Shown: positions 51,045 through 61,218, counted from the stretch's first letter. The stretch: DNA of 64,000 nt from Pseudomonas fluvialis (GCF_014207935.1 NZ_JACHLL010000005.1:124001-188000); one strand, 5' to 3'. Made by a program: numbers and translations. The notes: a model not told the origin generated them from the sequence alone.

Positions 51045-51299
51045 CTAGTCAGCCAGCAGCGCGTCGAGCTTGCCGGCGCGCTCCAGGGCATGCAGATCGT
51101 CGCAACCACCCACATGGGTACTGCCGATCCAGATTTGCGGCACCGAGGTCTTGCCGGCCTTGCGGACCATCTCGGCGCGCACGTCGGGCTTGCCATCGAC
51201 ACTGATCTCGTCGAAGGCCACACCCTTGCGTTGCAGCAACTGCTTGGCGCGCATGCAGTAGCCGCATGTCACGCTGGTGTAGATGAGTACCGGTTTCAT
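51045..51299 (-). CDS. grxC: Glutaredoxin 3
   Basis: 84 residues from the ATG at 51299, overlapping the rhodanese stop by ATGA; longer frames run into the upstream gene. Active site TCGYCMRAK (CxxC with Gly-Tyr), TSVPQIWIGSTHVGGCDDLHALE for glutathione binding. Dithiol glutaredoxin reducing disulfides with glutathione. Confidence 0.96.
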   Translation of the reverse strand: MKPVLIYTSVTCGYCMRAKQLLQRKGVAFDEISVDGKPDVRAEMVRKAGKTSVPQIWIGSTHVGGCDDLHALERAGKLDALLAD

Positions 51300-51712
51300 C
51301 ACTTGACCACGGGCAGGCTGTCCGCGCGCCAGGTGGCAATACCGCCGCCCAGACGGGCCACGGTGTAACCAGCCTTCTTCAGATCGCGGCAAACGGTGCC
51401 GGCGTGCTGGCCCATGGCATCGACCACGATGATGGTCTTGGCCTTGTGCTTGTCCAGCTCGACCATGCGTTCAGCCAGCTTGTCGAAGGGAATGTTCAGC
51501 GCATCGACGATGTGACCGGTGCCGAAGTCCTTGTGGTTGCGCACGTCCAGCACAACGCCCTGGTCGCTGTTGACCAGCGCCGTCAGCTCACGGCTGGTCA
51601 GGCTGCGACCGGCACGGCGCAGTTCGTGGGCAATCAGCAGGCCGAGCAGCACGGCGAAAGCCAGGCTCAATTCATAGTGGTTAGAGGCAAATTCAATCAG
51701 CTTGGCGAGCAT
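51299..51712 (-). CDS. Membrane-anchored rhodanese-like protein without active-site Cys
   Basis: 137 residues from the ATG at 51712. One N-terminal helix (LSLAFAVLLGLLIAHELRR), then a rhodanese domain: LVNSDQGVVLDVRNHKDFGTGHIVDALNIPFDKLAERM, and LKKAGYTVARLGGGIATWRADSLP. The active-site loop, normally CRxGxR, reads VVDAMGQHAG with Asp-Ala in the catalytic position, so sulfurtransferase activity is doubtful. It is the first gene of rhodanese-grxC-secB, as I recall from P. aeruginosa PA5130-PA5128. Role unknown. Confidence 0.88.
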   Translation of the reverse strand: MLAKLIEFASNHYELSLAFAVLLGLLIAHELRRAGRSLTSRELTALVNSDQGVVLDVRNHKDFGTGHIVDALNIPFDKLAERMVELDKHKAKTIIVVDAMGQHAGTVCRDLKKAGYTVARLGGGIATWRADSLPVVK

Positions 51713-51743
51713 CACAAGGATCCACAGCGTTAAAATGGCGGCC

Positions 51744-51771
51744 AGTATACACAGGGGCATTAGTCGGCCAA
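51744..51771 (-). promoter_or_regulatory. Sigma70-like promoter of rhodanese-grxC-secB
   Basis: TTGGCC (51771-51766), 16 bases, TATACT (51749-51744) on the minus strand, about 32 bp before the rhodanese start. A TATAAAAT element for gpmI lies on the other strand in the same gap. Confidence 0.55.
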
Positions 51772-51855
51772 ACCCCGCCCGGCGGTGACGCTCGGAGCAC
51801 TTGGCTATAAAATGCCCGACCTTTTTCCGCCCACCCGCCTTGCGAGTCCGCCCCC

Positions 51856-53391
51856 ATGAGCGCCACGCCCTCTCCGCTGGTCCTGATCATCCTCGACGGT
51901 TTCGGCCATAGCGACAGCCCCGAATACAACGCAATCTACGCGGCCAAGACGCCGGTCTACGACCGACTGCGCGCCACTCAGCCGCACGGTCTGATCTCGG
52001 GCTCGGGCATGGACGTCGGCCTGCCGGACGGCCAGATGGGCAACTCCGAGGTCGGCCATATGAACCTCGGTGCCGGCCGCGTGGTGTACCAGGACTTCAC
52101 CCGGGTGACCAAAGCCATCCGCGACGGCGAATTCTTCGAGAACGCAGTTATCAACAGCACCGTGGACAAGGCCGTGGGCGCCGGCAAGGCCGTGCACATC
52201 CTCGGCCTGCTCTCCGATGGCGGCGTGCACAGCCATCAGGATCATCTGGTTGCCATGGCCGAACTGGCCGCCAAGCGTGGCGCCGAGAAGATCTACCTGC
52301 ATGCCTTCCTCGACGGCCGCGACACCCCGCCGAAATCGGCCCAGCCGTCCATCGAGCTGCTCGACGCCACCTTCGCCAAATTGGGCAAGGGCCGCATCGC
52401 CAGCCTCACCGGCCGCTACTTCGCCATGGACCGCGACAACCGCTGGGACCGCGTCGAGCAGGCCTACAACCTGATCGTCGACGGCAAGGGCGAATTCAAT
52501 ACCGCCAGCGCCGTAGAAGGGCTCAACGCCGCCTACGAGCGCGGCGAGAGCGACGAGTTCGTCAAAGCCACCACCATCGGCGAGCCGGTAAAAGTCGAGG
52601 ACGGCGATGCCATCGTCTTCATGAACTTCCGCGCCGACCGTGCCCGCGAGCTGACCCGCGCCTTCGTCGAGGCCGACTTCAGCGAGTTCCAGCGCCAGCG
52701 CGTGCCACAACTGGCCGGTTTCGTCATGCTCACCCAGTACGCCGCCAGCATCCCGGCGCCCAGCGCCTACAAGCCGGAAGCGCTGACCAACGTGCTCGGC
52801 GAATACCTGGCGAAGAACGGCAAAACCCAGCTGCGCATCGCCGAAACCGAGAAGTACGCCCACGTCACCTTCTTTTTCTCCGGCGGCCGCGAAGAGCCGT
52901 TCGAGGGCGAAGAACGCATCCTGATTCCGTCGCCGAACGTCGCCACCTACGACATGAAGCCGGAAATGAGCGCGCCGGAAGTCACCGACCGCATCGTCGA
53001 GGCCATCGAAAACCGCCGCTATGACGTGATCATCGTCAACTACGCCAACGGCGACATGGTCGGTCATACCGGCGTGTTCGAGGCGGCGGTCAAGGCCGTG
53101 GAAACCCTCGACACCTGCGTCGGACGCATCGTCGAGGCACTGGACAAGGTCGGCGGCGAAGCCCTGATCACCGCTGACCACGGCAACGTCGAACAGATGG
53201 AAGACGAGTGCACCGGCCAGGCACACACTGCGCACACCTGCGAGCCGGTGCCGTTCATCTATGTGGGCAAACGCCCGGCGAGCATCCGCGAAGGCGGCGT
53301 GCTGGCCGATGTGGCACCGACCCTGCTGACCCTGATGGGCCTGCCGATCCCGCAGGAAATGACCGGCAAGTCGATCATCAGCCTCGGTTAA
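51856..53391 (+). CDS. gpmI: 2,3-bisphosphoglycerate-independent phosphoglycerate mutase
   Basis: 511 residues. [31 protein letters not shown] at the N-terminus, the phosphoserine motif [46 protein letters not shown], and late metal ligands [12 protein letters not shown] and [11 protein letters not shown]. It interconverts 3- and 2-phosphoglycerate with Mn2+. A rho-independent terminator follows, so envC may have its own promoter as well. Confidence 0.97.
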   Translation: MSATPSPLVLIILDGFGHSDSPEYNAIYAAKTPVYDRLRATQPHGLISGSGMDVGLPDGQMGNSEVGHMNLGAGRVVYQDFTRVTKAIRDGEFFENAVINSTVDKAVGAGKAVHILGLLSDGGVHSHQDHLVAMAELAAKRGAEKIYLHAFLDGRDTPPKSAQPSIELLDATFAKLGKGRIASLTGRYFAMDRDNRWDRVEQAYNLIVDGKGEFNTASAVEGLNAAYERGESDEFVKATTIGEPVKVEDGDAIVFMNFRADRARELTRAFVEADFSEFQRQRVPQLAGFVMLTQYAASIPAPSAYKPEALTNVLGEYLAKNGKTQLRIAETEKYAHVTFFFSGGREEPFEGEERILIPSPNVATYDMKPEMSAPEVTDRIVEAIENRRYDVIIVNYANGDMVGHTGVFEAAVKAVETLDTCVGRIVEALDKVGGEALITADHGNVEQMEDECTGQAHTAHTCEPVPFIYVGKRPASIREGGVLADVAPTLLTLMGLPIPQEMTGKSIISLG

Positions 53392-53406
53392 GACGGCAAT
53401 CCCAGT

Positions 53407-53444
53407 AAAAACGCCCCTTCCGCAAGGATTGGGGCGTTTTTTTT
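53407..53444 (+). terminator. Rho-independent terminator after gpmI
   Basis: AAAAACGCCCC, a 13-base loop and GGGGCG followed by a run of eight T, starting 16 bp after the gpmI stop. Confidence 0.9.
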
Positions 53445-53498
53445 ACCCCGCGCGGCGGGCATACTAAGGCCACTTGTTTGCCTGGTATTGCCCTGCCC

Positions 53499-54749
53499 AT
53501 GTCCCGCGCCCTCGTAGCCCTGCTTTTCAGCCTTCTGCTCAGCCCGGTCGTGGCCGACGAACGCGCTGCTACCCAGCAACAACTGGAGCAAGCGCAGAAG
53601 GACATCACCGAGCTGAAGAAGCTGCTGGGTGAGCTGCAGGCGGAGAAATCCGATGTACAGAAGGCGCTGAAGAAAACCGAAAGCGAGATGGGCCAGCTGG
53701 AAAAGCAGGTCAAGGGCTTGCAGGAAGAACAGCAGAAGAGCCAGCAGGAGCTGGAGCGGCTGAACCAGGAGAAAAAAAAACTCCAGGACGCACGCCTTGA
53801 ACAGCAACGCCTGATCGGCATCCAGGCCCGCGCCGCCTACCAGAGCGGCCAGCAGGAATACGTCAAACTGCTGCTCAACCAGCAGCACCCGGAAAAATTC
53901 AGCCGTACCCTCACCTACTACAACTACCTGAACCAGGCCCGCCTCGATCAGCTCGCCACCTTCAACGAAACCCTGCGCCAGCTGGGCAACGTCGAGCGGG
54001 ACATCAACCAGCAGCAGCAGATGCTCGCCGAGCAGAGCAGCGCCCTGCAGGGCCGCCGCGACCAGCTCGCCGCCGTGCGCCAGGAGCGCCAGCAGGCTCT
54101 GAGCAAGCTGAACAAGGACCTGGCCAGTCGCGATGCCCGCCTCAAGGAGCGTCAGCAGGCCCAGACCCATCTCAACAACGTGCTCAAGACCATCGAGGAA
54201 ACCCTGGCACGCCAGGCACGCGAAGCCGCCGAACAGGCCGCCCGCGAGAAAGCGATGCTCGCCCAGCAGCTTCAGGAAAGCGCCAAGACCGGCAAGCCGG
54301 TCCCTCTGGGCCCGGCAGTCAGCACCGGGCAGAGCGTCGACGGCCCGTTCGCCAAAGCCCAGGGCCGCCTGCCGTGGCCGGTCAATGGCCGGCTCCTGGC
54401 GCGCTACGGCTCGGCCCGTGGCGATGATCCGCGCGCCAAATGGGATGGTGTGCTGATCGGTGCCAGTGTCGGCAGCCAGGTACGTGCCGTGCACGGCGGG
54501 CGCGTGGTGTTCGCCGACTGGTTGCGCGGTGCCGGTCTGCTGGTGATCGTCGATCACGGCGGCGGCTACCTGACCCTGTACGGACACAACCAGAGTCTGC
54601 TCAAAGATGCCGGGGATATCGTCAAGGCTGGCGACCCCATTGCCACTGTCGGCACCAGCGGCGGGCACAACCATCCCGCCTTGTACTTCGCCATTCGCCA
54701 GCAGGGCCGCGCCAGCGACCCGGCACGCTGGTGCCGGGCGCAAGGATAA
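53499..54749 (+). CDS. envC: EnvC-type murein hydrolase activator (M23-like)
   Basis: 416 residues from the ATG at 53499. Signal peptide ends SPVVA. A long coiled coil fills residues about 20-240 (QQQLEQAQKDITELKKLLGELQAEK and similar), then a LytM/M23 domain: GDDPRAKWDGVLIGASVGSQVRAVHGGRVVFADWLRG, DHGGGYLTLYGHNQSLL, SGGHNHPALYFAIRQQG. The zinc ligands of active M23 peptidases are partly replaced (LYFAIR in place of LHFEIR; GVLIGA in place of HxGxD), as in EnvC, so it should activate amidases at the septum rather than cut peptidoglycan. ctpA follows after 25 bp. Confidence 0.88.
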   Translation: MSRALVALLFSLLLSPVVADERAATQQQLEQAQKDITELKKLLGELQAEKSDVQKALKKTESEMGQLEKQVKGLQEEQQKSQQELERLNQEKKKLQDARLEQQRLIGIQARAAYQSGQQEYVKLLLNQQHPEKFSRTLTYYNYLNQARLDQLATFNETLRQLGNVERDINQQQQMLAEQSSALQGRRDQLAAVRQERQQALSKLNKDLASRDARLKERQQAQTHLNNVLKTIEETLARQAREAAEQAAREKAMLAQQLQESAKTGKPVPLGPAVSTGQSVDGPFAKAQGRLPWPVNGRLLARYGSARGDDPRAKWDGVLIGASVGSQVRAVHGGRVVFADWLRGAGLLVIVDHGGGYLTLYGHNQSLLKDAGDIVKAGDPIATVGTSGGHNHPALYFAIRQQGRASDPARWCRAQG

Positions 54750-54774
54750 GCGCCTCATTTTCAGGAGTTAGCTC

Positions 54775-56091
54775 ATGCCGCACCTGCCCCGCCTCACGCC
54801 TCTGGCCCTGTCCCTCGCCCTGCTGCTGGGTAGCGCGCCATTGCTGGCGGCCGAGCAGTCCGCGCCGGCCATCGAGGACACAGAAACCGGCAAGGCACCG
54901 CTGCCTCTGGAGGAGCTGCGGACCTTTGCCGAGGTGATGGACCGGGTCAAAGCGGCTTACGTCGAGCCGATCGACGACAAGACCCTGCTGGAGAATGCCA
55001 TCAAGGGCATGCTCAGCAACCTCGACCCGCATTCGGCCTATCTGGAGCCGGAAGCCTTCGCCGAGCTGCAGGAAAGCACCAGCGGCGAGTTCGGCGGCCT
55101 CGGCGTGGAAATCGGCCAGGAAGACGGTTTCCTCAAGGTGGTCTCGCCGATCGACGACTCCCCTGCGGCGGCGGCCGGTATCCAGGCCGGCGATTTCATC
55201 ATCAAGATCGATGGCCAGCCGACCAAGGGCCTGTCAATGATGGAAGCCGTGGAGAAGATGCGCGGCAAGCCGGGCACGGTAATCATCCTCACCCTGATCC
55301 GCGAAGGCGGCCAGCCGTTCGACGTCGAACTCAAGCGCGCCATCATCAAGACCAAGAGCGTCAAGAGCCAGCTGCTGGAAGGCGACTACGGTTACATCCG
55401 CATCAGCCAGTTCCAGATCAACACCGGCGAGGAAGTCGGCAAGGCGCTGGCCAGCCTGAAGAAAGACAACGGCGGCAAGAAGCTCGGCGGTCTGGTGCTG
55501 GACCTGCGCAACAACCCCGGCGGCGTGCTGCAAGCCGCGGTGGAAGTCTCCGACCATTTCCTGACCAAGGGCCTGATCGTCTACACCAAGGGCCGTATCG
55601 CCAACTCCGAGCTGCGCTTCTCGGCCGACAAGGCCGATGCCAGCGAGGGCGTACCGCTGGTGGTGCTGATCAACGGCGGCAGCGCCTCGGCCTCGGAAAT
55701 CGTCGCCGGCGCCCTGCAGGATCACAAGCGCGGCATCCTCATGGGCACCGACAGCTTCGGCAAAGGCTCGGTACAGACCGTGCTGCCGCTGAACAACGAC
55801 CGCGCCCTGAAGCTCACCACCGCCCTGTACTTCACGCCCAAGGGCCGTTCGATCCAGGCTCAGGGCATCATCCCCGACGTCGAAGTACGCCGCGCCAAAC
55901 TGACCCGCGAGCAGGACGCCGAGACCTTCAAGGAAGCCGACCTGGCCGGCCACCTCGGCAACGGCAACGGCGGTCAGGACAAGCCCAGCGGCAAGAAGGG
56001 CGAAGACAAACCGCGCCTGCAGGATGACGACTACCAACTGAGCCAGGCGCTCAACCTGCTCAAGGGCCTCAACGTCGCTCGCCAGCGCTAG
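54775..56091 (+). CDS. ctpA: Carboxy-terminal processing protease (S41, CtpA type)
   Basis: 438 residues with a signal peptide ending LLAA. A PDZ domain (FGGLGVEIGQEDGFLKVVSPIDDSPAAAAGIQAGDFIIKIDG) is within the S41 fold: GYIRISQFQINTGEEV, GLVLDLRNNPGGVL, the catalytic Ser in NGGSASASEIVAGALQDHKRG and the catalytic Lys in GTDSFGKGSVQT. It degrades periplasmic peptidoglycan hydrolases in P. aeruginosa. The C-terminal tail is Lys/Gly/Asp-rich. It appears co-transcribed with envC. Confidence 0.94.
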   Translation: MPHLPRLTPLALSLALLLGSAPLLAAEQSAPAIEDTETGKAPLPLEELRTFAEVMDRVKAAYVEPIDDKTLLENAIKGMLSNLDPHSAYLEPEAFAELQESTSGEFGGLGVEIGQEDGFLKVVSPIDDSPAAAAGIQAGDFIIKIDGQPTKGLSMMEAVEKMRGKPGTVIILTLIREGGQPFDVELKRAIIKTKSVKSQLLEGDYGYIRISQFQINTGEEVGKALASLKKDNGGKKLGGLVLDLRNNPGGVLQAAVEVSDHFLTKGLIVYTKGRIANSELRFSADKADASEGVPLVVLINGGSASASEIVAGALQDHKRGILMGTDSFGKGSVQTVLPLNNDRALKLTTALYFTPKGRSIQAQGIIPDVEVRRAKLTREQDAETFKEADLAGHLGNGNGGQDKPSGKKGEDKPRLQDDDYQLSQALNLLKGLNVARQR

Positions 56092-56110
56092 ACACTCGGC
56101 GTCAGGCAAT

Positions 56111-56138
56111 AAAAAACCGGGCCATGGCCCGGTTTTTT
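56111..56138. terminator. Bidirectional terminator between ctpA and the solute-binding protein
   Basis: A perfect 28-bp palindrome, AAAAAACCGGGCC and its complement around CATG, with T6 on both strands. It serves ctpA (plus) and the solute-binding protein gene (minus), whose stop is 12 bp away. Confidence 0.92.
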
Positions 56139-56149
56139 AATCCCACTGC

Positions 56150-56908
56150 TTACTGCAGGTAGCTGTTGATCGCCTTGTCGACAAAGCCTTCCTGGCGCAT
56201 CTGCTCCAGGGTGGTTTGCAGCTTCTGCACCACTTCGTCCGGGGTTTCCTTGTTGAGCGCCAGGAACAGCTCCGCCTGATTGAAGCGCAAAACCGTCTTC
56301 AGATCGTTTACCCCGGCCTGCTTGGCCAGGTAGCGCCCGGCAGGATCACCGGTGGCCCACAAGTCGATCTGCCCCTTGTCCAGACGGCTGGCATTTTCGA
56401 TGTCATTCAGCACGCTGTCCGCCGTCAGGCCTTTCTGCTGCAGGAACGCCTCGATGGCATCGCCCTTGTAGGCGCCGACACGGTAGGCCGTGGCTTCCTC
56501 CAAAGTCGCCAGGCTGATGCTGCTGTCCGCCTTGGCCAACAGTACCCAGTCATCCGGACCGATCGGGCCGACCCACTTGAACAACGCCTCGCGCTCCGGC
56601 AGACGCGCCGTTACAAACACCCCGTGGTCGGGCTTCTCCAGCGCCAGCTTGTAGATACGGTCCCAGGGGAAGCGCAGGGTCAGGTTGTACTGAATGCCGG
56701 CACGCTTGAACATCTCGCGCACCACATCCGCGGCAATCCCGCGGGTGTTCTTGTCCCGGGCAAAGTTTTTGCCGTTCTCGGAGAAGTTGTAGGGCGGATA
56801 GTTCTCGGTCAGCAGGACCACCTGATAGTCCGCAGGCAGTTCGGCGCGCGCCACACCGACCAGAGCCAGGCAGGCGATACAGCAGGATAACCACAGGGAT
56901 TTGCGCAT
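56150..56908 (-). CDS. Periplasmic solute-binding protein, family 3
   Basis: 252 residues; signal peptide MRKSLWLSCCIACLALVGVARA. The family 3 fold is seen in VVLLTENYPPYNFSENGKN, GIAADVVREMFKRAGIQYNLTLRFPWDRIYKLAL, GVFVTARLPEREALFKWVGPIGPDDWVLLA and YRVGAYKGDAIEAFLQQKG. Many such proteins without neighbouring transporter genes bind amino acids or act in signalling; no permease or ATPase gene is next to it. The ligand is unknown. Single-gene unit upstream of the his genes. Confidence 0.9.
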   Translation of the reverse strand: MRKSLWLSCCIACLALVGVARAELPADYQVVLLTENYPPYNFSENGKNFARDKNTRGIAADVVREMFKRAGIQYNLTLRFPWDRIYKLALEKPDHGVFVTARLPEREALFKWVGPIGPDDWVLLAKADSSISLATLEEATAYRVGAYKGDAIEAFLQQKGLTADSVLNDIENASRLDKGQIDLWATGDPAGRYLAKQAGVNDLKTVLRFNQAELFLALNKETPDEVVQKLQTTLEQMRQEGFVDKAINSYLQ

Positions 56909-56999
56909 GGCGTTGTCCTTTATCCAAGGGGCGAAAAAACGGTCGTGAGCCTAGCAGAGCAGGCGCACGACCGCTTTCGATCAGGTCGCAGACGTCGCT

Positions 57000-57770
57000 T
57001 CAGCGAACCACAATGCCGCGCGAAGCCAAATACGCCTTGGCCTCGGGCACAGTGTATTCGCCAAAGTGGAAGATGCTCGCCGCCAGCACGGCATCGGCCT
57101 TGCCGTCGATGATGCCGGCAGCCAGATGCTCCAGGTTGCCGACGCCGCCGGAAGCGATCACCGGAATGCCCACGGTCTCACTGATGGCGCGTGTCACGCC
57201 CAGGTCGTAACCGCTCTTCACGCCGTCCTGATCCATGCTGGTCAGGAGGATCTCGCCGGCGCCAAGGTCTTCCATCTTCTTCGCCCAGAGCACGGCATCA
57301 AGACCGGTCGGCTTGCGCCCGCCGTGGGTGAAGATTTCCCAGCGCGGGGTTTCGCCGGGCAGCGAGACCTTCTTGGCATCGATGGCGACGACGATGCATT
57401 GCGAACCGAAGCGCGCGGCGGCCTCGCCGACAAACTCGGGCGTGAAGACGGCCGCCGTGTTGATCGACACCTTGTCGGCACCGGCATTGAGCAGGTTGCG
57501 GATGTCCTGCACGGTACGCACGCCACCACCGACGGTGAGCGGGATGAATACCTGGCTGGCCATGCGTTCCACCGTGTGCAGGGTGGTGTCGCGGCCGTCA
57601 ACGCTGGCAGTGATGTCGAGGAAGGTAATCTCGTCAGCGCCCTGCTCGTCGTAGCGGCGAGCGATTTCCACCGGATCACCGGCGTCGCGGATGTTCTCGA
57701 ACTGCACGCCCTTGACCACGCGGCCGTTATCGACGTCGAGGCAGGGAATAATGCGTTTAGCCAGCGCCAT
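57000..57770 (-). CDS. hisF: Imidazole glycerol phosphate synthase, cyclase subunit
   Basis: 256 residues, (beta-alpha)8 barrel. [21 protein letters not shown] with the catalytic Asp11, [55 protein letters not shown], the second Asp in [11 protein letters not shown], and [18 protein letters not shown]. With HisH it makes imidazole glycerol phosphate and AICAR. Last gene of hisB-hisH-hisA-hisF. Confidence 0.97.
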   Translation of the reverse strand: MALAKRIIPCLDVDNGRVVKGVQFENIRDAGDPVEIARRYDEQGADEITFLDITASVDGRDTTLHTVERMASQVFIPLTVGGGVRTVQDIRNLLNAGADKVSINTAAVFTPEFVGEAAARFGSQCIVVAIDAKKVSLPGETPRWEIFTHGGRKPTGLDAVLWAKKMEDLGAGEILLTSMDQDGVKSGYDLGVTRAISETVGIPVIASGGVGNLEHLAAGIIDGKADAVLAASIFHFGEYTVPEAKAYLASRGIVVR

Positions 57771-57781
57771 CTCAGCAGTCC

Positions 57782-58519
57782 TCAGCCTTTGAAGGAATCG
57801 CAGAAGGCTTGCGCCTCGGCGACGTCCAGGGTGCCTTCATAGATGGCACGGCCGGTGATGGCACCGATGATGCCGGGCGAGCGGGCCAGCAGCAGCTTCT
57901 CGACATCGCCGAGGTTGTGAATGCCGCCGGAGGCGATCACCGGGATGCGGCTGGCGGCGGCCAGCGCGGCGGTAGCCTCGACGTTGCAGCCCTGCATCAT
58001 GCCGTCTTTGGCGATGTCGGTATAAACGATGGCGGACACGCCGTCGGCTTCGAAACGCTTGGCCAGATCAGCCGCCTGTACGCTCGACACCTCGGCCCAG
58101 CCGTCGGTGGCGACGAAGCCGTCTTTGGCGTCCAGACCGACAATCACCTTGCCCGGGAAGGCTTTACAGGCCTCGGCGACGAACTCGGGTTCTTTAACGG
58201 CCTTGGTGCCGATGATCACGTAGCTGACGCCGGCGCGCACGTAGTGCTCGATGGTCTCCAGGGTACGGATGCCGCCACCGATCTGGATCGGCAGGTTCGG
58301 GTAGCGCTTGGCGATGGCGGTGACCACCTCGCCATTGACCGGCTGACCTTCGAAGGCGCCGTTCAGGTCGACCAGGTGCAGACGGCGGCAGCCGCCCTCG
58401 ACCCACTTGGCAGCCATGCTCACCGGGTCATCGGAGAACACCGTGGAATCTTCCATGCGGCCTTGGCGCAGACGCACGCAGGCGCCGTCCTTGAGATCGA
58501 TAGCGGGAATAATCAGCAT
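57782..58519 (-). CDS. hisA: ProFAR isomerase (phosphoribosylformimino-AICAR-P isomerase)
   Basis: 245 residues, half-barrel duplicate of His[21 protein letters not shown] with catalytic Asp, [65 protein letters not shown] region ([17 protein letters not shown]) and IPVIASGGI. Amadori isomerase of histidine synthesis. 11 bp before hisF, 53 bp after hisH. Confidence 0.97.
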   Translation of the reverse strand: MLIIPAIDLKDGACVRLRQGRMEDSTVFSDDPVSMAAKWVEGGCRRLHLVDLNGAFEGQPVNGEVVTAIAKRYPNLPIQIGGGIRTLETIEHYVRAGVSYVIIGTKAVKEPEFVAEACKAFPGKVIVGLDAKDGFVATDGWAEVSSVQAADLAKRFEADGVSAIVYTDIAKDGMMQGCNVEATAALAAASRIPVIASGGIHNLGDVEKLLLARSPGIIGAITGRAIYEGTLDVAEAQAFCDSFKG

Positions 58520-58572
58520 TTCAGCGAGTCCTCAGGCCGGGCCCGCCAAGGCCCGGAATAAAACGAAAGCGG

Positions 58573-59211
58573 TTAGCAGCGGCCATTCCAGCCGATGAAA
58601 TTCTGCAGCAGCTGCAGGCCATGGGTATGGCTCTTTTCCGGGTGGAACTGCACGGCGAACTTCGAGCCTTCGGCCAGCGCCGCGGCGAAGTCCTTGCCGT
58701 AGTGGCCACGACCAACCACCTGGGCCGGGTTGCCGGCCTCGATGTAGTAGCTGTGCACGAAGTAGAAACGGGCGCGGTTCGGAATGTCGTGCCAGAGCGG
58801 GTGATCAATCACCTGCTCGACTTCGTTCCAGCCCATGTGCGGCACCTTCAGGTGCTCGCCGTCCTCGACCAGATCCTTGCCGAAGAAGCGTACCTTGCCG
58901 GGGAACAAGCTGATGCAGTCGACACCATCGTTCTCCTCGCTGTGCTCCAGCAGGGCCTGCATGCCGACGCAAATACCGAGGAAGGGGCGGTCCTGACTGA
59001 CCTCACGCACCAGGCTGTCGAAGCCCAGGCGCTTGATCTCGGCCATGCAGTCGCGGATCGCACCGACACCGGGGAACACCACGCGGTCAGCCTCACGGAT
59101 CACATTGGCGTCGCTAGTCACCAGCACCCGACCGGCGCCAACATGCTCCAGCGCCTTGGCTACCGAGTGCAGGTTGCCCATGCCGTAGTCGATTACTGCA
59201 ACGGTCTGCAT
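58573..59211 (-). CDS. hisH: Imidazole glycerol phosphate synthase, glutaminase subunit
   Basis: 212 residues. Class I glutamine amidotransferase: [30 protein letters not shown], nucleophile Cys in [18 protein letters not shown], and the late His/Glu in [21 protein letters not shown]. It supplies ammonia to HisF. It starts directly at the hisB stop. Confidence 0.97.
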   Translation of the reverse strand: MQTVAVIDYGMGNLHSVAKALEHVGAGRVLVTSDANVIREADRVVFPGVGAIRDCMAEIKRLGFDSLVREVSQDRPFLGICVGMQALLEHSEENDGVDCISLFPGKVRFFGKDLVEDGEHLKVPHMGWNEVEQVIDHPLWHDIPNRARFYFVHSYYIEAGNPAQVVGRGHYGKDFAAALAEGSKFAVQFHPEKSHTHGLQLLQNFIGWNGRC

Positions 59212-59805
59212 TTACAGGCAACCCTTGGTGGACGGCATCTGCCCGGCCATGCGCGGATCCAGCTCGCAGGCCATGCGCAGGGCACGGCCGAAGGCCTTGA
59301 ACACCGTTTCGATCTGGTGGTGGGTGTTGTGCCCACGCAGGTTGTCGATGTGCAGGGTCACCAGGGCGTGGTTGACGAAGCCCTGGAAGAACTCCTGGAA
59401 CAGGTCCACGTCGAAGCCGCCGACCACCGCACGGGTGAAGGGCACATGCATCTGCAGACCGGGACGGCCGGAGAAGTCGATCACCACGCGCGACAGGGCT
59501 TCGTCCAGCGGCACGTAGGAGTGGCCGTAACGGGTCATGCCCTTCTTGTCGCCGACGGCCTTGGCAAAAGCCTGGCCGAGGGTGATGCCGACGTCTTCCA
59601 CGGTGTGGTGGTCGTCGATATGCAGGTCACCCTTGCACTGGATGTCCAGGTCGATCAGGCCGTGGCGGGCGATCTGGTCGAGCATGTGCTCGAGGAAGGG
59701 CACGCCAATATCGAACCTGGCCTTGCCAGTGCCATCCAGATTGATCGAGACCTTGACCTGGGTCTCCAGGGTGTTGCGCTCGACGGATGCCGTACGTTCG
59801 GCCAT
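59212..59805 (-). CDS. hisB: Imidazoleglycerol-phosphate dehydratase
   Basis: 197 residues from the ATG at 59805, six bases after GGGAG; a GTG just upstream is less likely. Mono-functional form without the phosphatase domain of the E. coli enzyme. [54 protein letters not shown] and [19 protein letters not shown] carry the Mn-binding His/Glu residues. First gene of the his unit. Confidence 0.97.
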   Translation of the reverse strand: MAERTASVERNTLETQVKVSINLDGTGKARFDIGVPFLEHMLDQIARHGLIDLDIQCKGDLHIDDHHTVEDVGITLGQAFAKAVGDKKGMTRYGHSYVPLDEALSRVVIDFSGRPGLQMHVPFTRAVVGGFDVDLFQEFFQGFVNHALVTLHIDNLRGHNTHHQIETVFKAFGRALRMACELDPRMAGQMPSTKGCL

Positions 59806-59841
59806 CACCAGCTCCCGAAAATGCTTGCGGAAAAGGCCGGC

Positions 59842-59847
59842 ATTATA
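59842..59847 (-). promoter_or_regulatory. Candidate -10 element for hisB
   Basis: A perfect TATAAT on the minus strand 37 bp before the hisB ATG. No good -35 was found at the normal spacing. Confidence 0.45.
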
Positions 59848-59893
59848 GGCGTTGCGGCCAGTTGACGGCTACCGCAAGCAGGCGGATGGCGTG

Positions 59894-61123
59894 CTATTGG
59901 CGCAATAGCGCAGAAGCTGCGCCGTCATGCCGGCCCGACAGACGCCACAGCCAGAGCAAACAGGCCAGCGGCACCGCTGCCAGAGCCAGCGCCAGCGGCC
60001 ACTGCGCGGGCACCAGCCACAGCCCCCACAGCGCGAGCAGAACCAGCAGCGCGAACAGGCGCAACCGCTCCAGCCACCAGAGGCGCGCGCGTCCCTCGAA
60101 CAGCGCCCCCAGACTGACGCAGGTGCCCAGTACGGCCAGCGCCAGCAACACTGCCTGCCACAGCGCCGCCTGCCTGACGCTGGCGAGAAAGGCCAGTGCC
60201 ATGCCGTTGAGCAACAGGAACTGCACCAGGGCATAGGCCTTGAGCCCCGCCGGCGTCGCCTCGGCAAACTTGTCCGCGCCCATCTTCGGCCACGGCTGCT
60301 GGCGCATATCCTCCGGGCGCCAGCCGGTCGGCATCCACCACAGGCGCAGCTTGTCCCACCAGCTATGCGTGGCCACGGCGTCGGCCCAGAGCAGGCGCCA
60401 CCAGGAAAACTGCAGGGCGATGGCATCGAAGGTGCGCACCGGGGTGGTCACGCCATAACGCACCGGCTCGGCTTCCTCGGCAAAGGTGCCGAACAGCTTG
60501 TCCCAGACGATGAACACGCCACCGTGATTCTTGTCGATGTAGCAGTCGTTCTGGCCATGGTGCACGCGGTGATGGCTGGGCGTGACGATGAGCTTTTCCA
60601 GCCAGCCCATGCGCTCGATGTGCTGGGTATGAATCCAGAACTGGTAGGCCAGCTGAATACCGAGCAGCAGCAGGAACAGCGGCAGCGGCAGGCCCAGCAA
60701 CGCCAACGGCAGGTAGAACGGCCAGTCGAAGGCCGCCTGAAAGGCGCCCTTGCGCAGCGCCGTGGACAGATTGAAGTCCTCGCTGGAGTGATGCGGCTGG
60801 TGCGCGCCCCACAGCAGGTTGTAGCGATGCAGGCTGCGGTGCGCCCAGTAGAAGCACAGGTCCACCGCGACAAAGCCGAGCAACCAGACCCAGGGCTGAG
60901 TCGGATCGAGCGTCCACAGCCGCGCATGCTCGTACAGCCAGGCATAGGGAATGATCAGCAACAGGCGCAGCGGCCCTTCCAGCAGCACGCGCAGCACGGC
61001 GGTGTTGATACTGGTGGCACTGTCCGCCAAGCGCCAGGTGTGTCGGCCGCTGACACGCTCATAGGCCAGTTCCAGCAGCATCAGCAGCACGTACAGGGGA
61101 AACGCCAGGATCGCGACGTTCAT
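59894..61123 (-). CDS. Sterol desaturase / fatty acid hydroxylase family membrane protein
   Basis: 409 residues from the ATG at 61123 (GAGG five bases upstream). The di-iron His motifs are complete: HRSLHR (HxxxHH-type start), HQPHHSSED, and SHHRVHHGQN, with FWIHTQHIERMGWLEKL between. Hydrophobic segments come before and after; a C-terminal region of some 120 residues holds four further helices, longer than typical. It could hydroxylate or desaturate a lipid; the substrate is unknown. It is alone, divergent from the flavoprotein at 61219 with 95 bp between. Confidence 0.88.
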   Translation of the reverse strand: MNVAILAFPLYVLLMLLELAYERVSGRHTWRLADSATSINTAVLRVLLEGPLRLLLIIPYAWLYEHARLWTLDPTQPWVWLLGFVAVDLCFYWAHRSLHRYNLLWGAHQPHHSSEDFNLSTALRKGAFQAAFDWPFYLPLALLGLPLPLFLLLLGIQLAYQFWIHTQHIERMGWLEKLIVTPSHHRVHHGQNDCYIDKNHGGVFIVWDKLFGTFAEEAEPVRYGVTTPVRTFDAIALQFSWWRLLWADAVATHSWWDKLRLWWMPTGWRPEDMRQQPWPKMGADKFAEATPAGLKAYALVQFLLLNGMALAFLASVRQAALWQAVLLALAVLGTCVSLGALFEGRARLWWLERLRLFALLVLLALWGLWLVPAQWPLALALAAVPLACLLWLWRLSGRHDGAASALLRQ

Positions 61124-61218
61124 GGACACCTCAGCATTCTTGTTATGCTCGCCAGCCTAACCGGCACACCCGGGCATCGGGATGGCCGTACCTGCCAAAG
61201 TACCGCACCGGATACGCC

